DNA from: Bacteroidota bacterium
GTDB lineage: Bacteria; Bacteroidota; Bacteroidia; Chitinophagales; Chitinophagaceae
Direction: 5' to 3'
Assembly (NCBI GenBank): GCA_018267955.1
Contig: JAFDXL010000006.1
Span: forward strand, 106,290-170,289
DNA length: 64,000 bases
This document shows positions 61,888 through 64,000 of the stretch, in pieces; the stretch's first letter is position 1, and each line of letters begins with the position of its first letter. The notes below the pieces were generated by a model. The model made no database searches. It saw only the letters and a list, made by a program, of their open reading frames with translations, and had not been told where the DNA came from. A program made the translations under genes and the position numbers.

Positions 61888-62949
61888 TTATGGACGTTCC
61901 AGCAAATAGACTTTATACCAGTAAAAAAATGCTTCAGGATTGGTTTTCTTCAATTTATTGAGCTTGGTATTAAACGGCTGCTGGATTACCCAATCCGCTA
62001 ATTTCTCTGAATTGCTGAATCTTTCAATCGCTTTTTCATTTCTTTTTATGAGAACAGAAAGGTAAGCAGCTTTTGAGGCATGTGTTATCGCATTTTCAAT
62101 ATTATATCCTTCAGAGAATATATATCCTTTGATTTGCCTTAGCCCCAACTGTAGTGCATCTATGTCGCCTTTACCGTCATTTCCTCTTGTACAGATCAGT
62201 AATGCCGTCTGATAAATATCTTCTAATACTATAGTCCAGTCTTTTCCGAGATCCCTATAACCCATTTCTGTAATGGCAAACTTCTGAAAGGTTGAACTGA
62301 TTATACTGATATCGTCTGCAAAGTCAAATAGATTACCTACATCGTATAGTTGCTTTATTATTTCCATTGCCCGGCTGATACCTCCTTTCTCATAAGGAAC
62401 ACCTGTAGTATTCGGAGCAAAAGCAGTCAACTTATCACCTAAAATGTCATTAAGTGATGGCACATTTACTTTTAATGGATTTCCCTGCTGATTGACAAAT
62501 GCTGAATCTATCGGTAGCGATATTAGTTGTGCATAATTAGGCTGTTCAAAAAGTATATCAAGTAACACGTATTCCTCACCTTGTAAAGTTTGATGAACGG
62601 GGGCATAGAAGAATTTATAATGGGCTTTCTCAATGTCATACTTTACAGTCCTTTCCTGCATTTCTGCTCTTATAAAATGCTTTTCCTTTGCCATCTTATT
62701 GAATAACGGTTCAAGCGATACAGGCTCATGCATCACAATGTCTATATCAATAGACAGTCTTTTGGAAGAGTTGAAATGAAGCATAAGTGCTGTTCCGCCC
62801 TTAAAAACAAATGGAACTCCATTTTCAACAAGCCCTTCCAATAAAAGTAAAGCACGTATGACTTTCTCAATTAGAATCTTATCGGCCTTGTTATTTGCAA
62901 CAGATACCTTGCTTATCCACTCATTTGTCAGTGTTTGTTGAGAAATCAT
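61888..62949 (-). CDS. AbiEii-type nucleotidyltransferase toxin
   Basis: 353 residues. The nucleotidyltransferase motif is complete: FVFKGGTALMLHF (Gly51-Gly52) and KRLSIDIDIVMHEP with metal-binding Asp68/Asp70. A late conserved region (PNTTGVPYEKGGISRAMEII) also fits. Family members are type IV/II toxins that modify tRNA or other targets and arrest growth, giving phage defence by abortive infection. It is 11 bases downstream of the antitoxin-like gene on the same strand. Confidence 0.9.
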   Translation of the reverse strand: MISQQTLTNEWISKVSVANNKADKILIEKVIRALLLLEGLVENGVPFVFKGGTALMLHFNSSKRLSIDIDIVMHEPVSLEPLFNKMAKEKHFIRAEMQERTVKYDIEKAHYKFFYAPVHQTLQGEEYVLLDILFEQPNYAQLISLPIDSAFVNQQGNPLKVNVPSLNDILGDKLTAFAPNTTGVPYEKGGISRAMEIIKQLYDVGNLFDFADDISIISSTFQKFAITEMGYRDLGKDWTIVLEDIYQTALLICTRGNDGKGDIDALQLGLRQIKGYIFSEGYNIENAITHASKAAYLSVLIKRNEKAIERFSNSEKLADWVIQQPFNTKLNKLKKTNPEAFFYWYKVYLLERP

Positions 62950-62960
62950 TTCCGGAGGGA

Positions 62961-63596
62961 TTATTTTTTAGGCTGTAGGATATTATTTTTTTCAAGGAAA
63001 CTCAATATTATATCCTGTTTCCCTTTCCGGCTTGCATATCGGAGTAATCTGCTTTTATTAACCGTGAAACTATCGAAAATATTTTTGATTACTAATAACA
63101 GCTCGCTTCCTTTCAGATATTCAAACTCACTATCAGAAAATATATCAACTACCAGCTTTTCTATTGTTACCGTTGGCACTTCTTTCTCTTTTTGTGTAGG
63201 TGATTCTGAGATCAGTTGCCGGACAATGATGCTGTTTTTATTAGAAACGACATACATATCCATCATCTCTTTATCAGGCTTGAGGAATACATTTTTATAT
63301 TTCTCTTTCAGGAAAAGAAAGACAGATTCTACCGCATACTTTTCAATATCCACTAAAATAAAGTCTGATTTTGACAAATGCTGATGAAAGGGTTTTATAA
63401 TAGAAGTATCCCAAAGACAATAATTAATAAAAGGGAATTGTTTCTTTATCAGTGCATTGATGTTTTTCAGGTTTCTTGTAATTGGTGGATGAAACTGTGT
63501 TTCAGTCCCCCATGCAAATCTTCCTTTACCAACCCGCACTATTATGCCTTTTTTTACAAGTTCATAAATCCGCCAATTAACTGTTGCTTTCGGCAC
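62961..63596 (-). CDS. AbiEi-like antitoxin/regulator (N-terminus probably extends upstream)
   Basis: 211 residues from GTG 63596, but the reading frame stays open and protein-like to about 63731. The added segment (LNGELSSNDLFHFFQEWDEA) completes a winged helix with TVNWRIYELVKKGIIVRVGK. The likely start is therefore further upstream, at ATT 63698, ATA or CTG 63656, since no ATG, GTG or TTG is available there. The C-terminal part (residues ~50-210) resembles the DUF6577/AbiEi antigen-like half (NYCLWDTSIIKPFHQH, TVTIEKLVVDIFSDSEFEYL). It would neutralise the adjacent toxin and bind its own promoter. Confidence 0.8.
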   Translation of the reverse strand: MPKATVNWRIYELVKKGIIVRVGKGRFAWGTETQFHPPITRNLKNINALIKKQFPFINYCLWDTSIIKPFHQHLSKSDFILVDIEKYAVESVFLFLKEKYKNVFLKPDKEMMDMYVVSNKNSIIVRQLISESPTQKEKEVPTVTIEKLVVDIFSDSEFEYLKGSELLLVIKNIFDSFTVNKSRLLRYASRKGKQDIILSFLEKNNILQPKK

Positions 63597-63718
63597 CGCC
63601 TCATCCCATTCTTGAAAGAAATGAAATAAGTCATTACTACTGAGTTCTCCGTTCAGAGTAAATTTTACCTTTAGTTTATCTATTTGTAGATTATTAATAG
63701 CTCCCGTTATTTTGCCAA

Positions 63719-63726
63719 CAAATGTA
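63719..63726 (-). promoter_or_regulatory. -7 promoter element of the AbiE-type operon
   Basis: TACATTTG on the minus strand, an exact TAnnTTTG match. It implies a transcript start near 63713, about 15 bases before the ATT at 63698. Confidence 0.6.
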
Positions 63727-63733
63727 TCAAACT

Positions 63734-63762
63734 ATCGGCAATAACTTTAAAAAAGTGCCGAT
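63734..63762. promoter_or_regulatory. Inverted-repeat operator of the AbiE-type operon
   Basis: ATCGGCA (63734-63740), 15 bases, TGCCGAT (63756-63762): perfect 7-bp arms. It overlaps the -33 area upstream of the TACATTTG box. AbiEi antitoxins are known to bind inverted repeats in their own promoters through an N-terminal winged helix. Confidence 0.6.
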
Positions 63763-64000
63763 TATTTGATATTGCTTTCTGAAACTGAAATATAAGATTC
63801 ACTGGTAGTTTCTTCGAAAGTAGCATCCGCAAAGTGTATTTATCAAATATTTAACATTTTTTCTAAAAAATACCGTATTTTTCCCGTTGCGAATAATATA
63901 AATAGGTTCTACATTGTACCATTCTTAAAATTTTGTCCAAATGACACTTCAACAATTTTTGAATTACTACGGCATTAATGCAAGAACCGGTTAAGTTGAC

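Larger units (their letters stand above)
56170..64000. mobile_element. Genomic island at tRNA-Asp (integrative element, right end outside window)
   Basis: From the 3' side of tRNA-Asp all genes are on the minus strand and belong to the accessory type: a large serine recombinase next to the tRNA, an excisionase-like HTH, an RteC-like regulator, an AbiE-type pair and unknown proteins. I found no second copy of the tRNA 3' sequence within the window, so the other attachment site lies beyond 64000. Relaxase, coupling protein and Tra genes are not visible, so transfer mode is unknown. Confidence 0.8.
63597..64000. other. 404-bp stretch holding antitoxin 5' end and promoter
   Basis: The part to 63698 is probably coding for the antitoxin N-terminus. 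It is followed by the promoter/operator region 63719-63762. From 63763 to the edge it is AT-rich with no recognisable gene. A 17-codon ATG frame at 63941-63994 (plus) is not convincing. Confidence 0.6.

Noticed and set aside
63941..63994. 17-codon ATG frame near the right edge
   Set aside because: Too short, no promoter match and no recognisable features; it could also be the start of an unseen context.
56170..64000. Second attachment-site copy within the window
   Set aside because: No second copy of the tRNA-Asp T-arm or terminator sequence was seen; the other end is assumed to be outside.
1..64000. CRISPR arrays and IS elements
   Set aside because: No regularly spaced direct repeats of CRISPR type and no transposase frame were seen.

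Overview
The window is chromosomal DNA from a member of the Bacteroidota, most likely a Chitinophagales/Chitinophagaceae-type soil or freshwater bacterium. The evidence is direct. Several very large secreted proteins end in type IX secretion (T9SS) sorting domains, both type A (YPNPA motif) and type B (gliding-motility C-terminal domain). Promoters fit the Bacteroidota pattern TTTG-N19..21-TAnnTTTG, and Shine-Dalgarno sites are mostly weak. Methionine synthase is split, and the right-hand island carries an RteC-like regulator. Genus cannot be fixed by eye.

Layout. 1-2500: a TPR protein cut by the left edge (minus) and two small lipoproteins. 2600-7480: ppx-ppk1 polyphosphate pair, then panD-flippase-rfaE2 (all minus). 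7560-11440: a 1291-residue T9SS type B protein with six tandem Ig/PKD-like repeats. 11550-13130: a VOC protein facing the rpsF-rpsR-rplI ribosomal operon, whose leader looks structured. 13400-17430: two T9SS type A proteins and a HEAT-repeat protein. 17500-20510: tex and a DUF3050 gene. 20540-25680: DUF1624-type membrane acyltransferase, a small helical protein, a histidine kinase/response regulator pair (the regulator fuses REC with a Crp-type cNMP-binding and HTH module), SRPBCC and SnoaL-like proteins. 25700-29820: an Asn/Pro-rich secreted protein and a 1192-residue beta-helix T9SS protein. 30100-36220: CDF and AI-2E-family transporters, paaK-paaI, FMN reductase, Old Yellow Enzyme and its divergent HxlR regulator. 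36270-38640: pnuC, PAP2 phosphatase, nadR-like kinase (probable NAD-precursor salvage operon) and a Sua5/YrdC protein. 38660-44255: ligA, the cobalamin half of metH, a PAP2-like membrane protein. 44256-52320: acyltransferase/SGNH, Rieske protein, LytS-type kinase with a LuxR-type regulator, PAS kinase, dinB. 52600-55990: ahcY, dapA, accA.

From tRNA-Asp (56096-56169) to the right edge lies a genomic island. A large serine recombinase gene reads into the tRNA on the opposite strand. Behind it come a small overlapping ORF, a pair of tandem paralogous coiled-coil proteins of unknown function, an excisionase-type HTH protein, a 389-bp control region with two covarying hairpin repeats, an RteC-like regulator and an AbiE-type toxin-antitoxin pair with an inverted-repeat operator. 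The far end of the island is not in the window.

The core genes group into pathways: one-carbon/methyl cycle (metH, ahcY), NAD salvage (pnuC, nadR) with NAD-dependent ligase nearby, polyphosphate turnover (ppk1, ppx), and pantothenate/lysine/fatty-acid precursors (panD, dapA, accA). The island is the most likely place for undescribed biology: the recombinase reading frame continues through host tRNA and terminator sequence, the coiled-coil paralogue pair is unrecognised, and the antitoxin reading frame appears to begin at a non-AUG codon.
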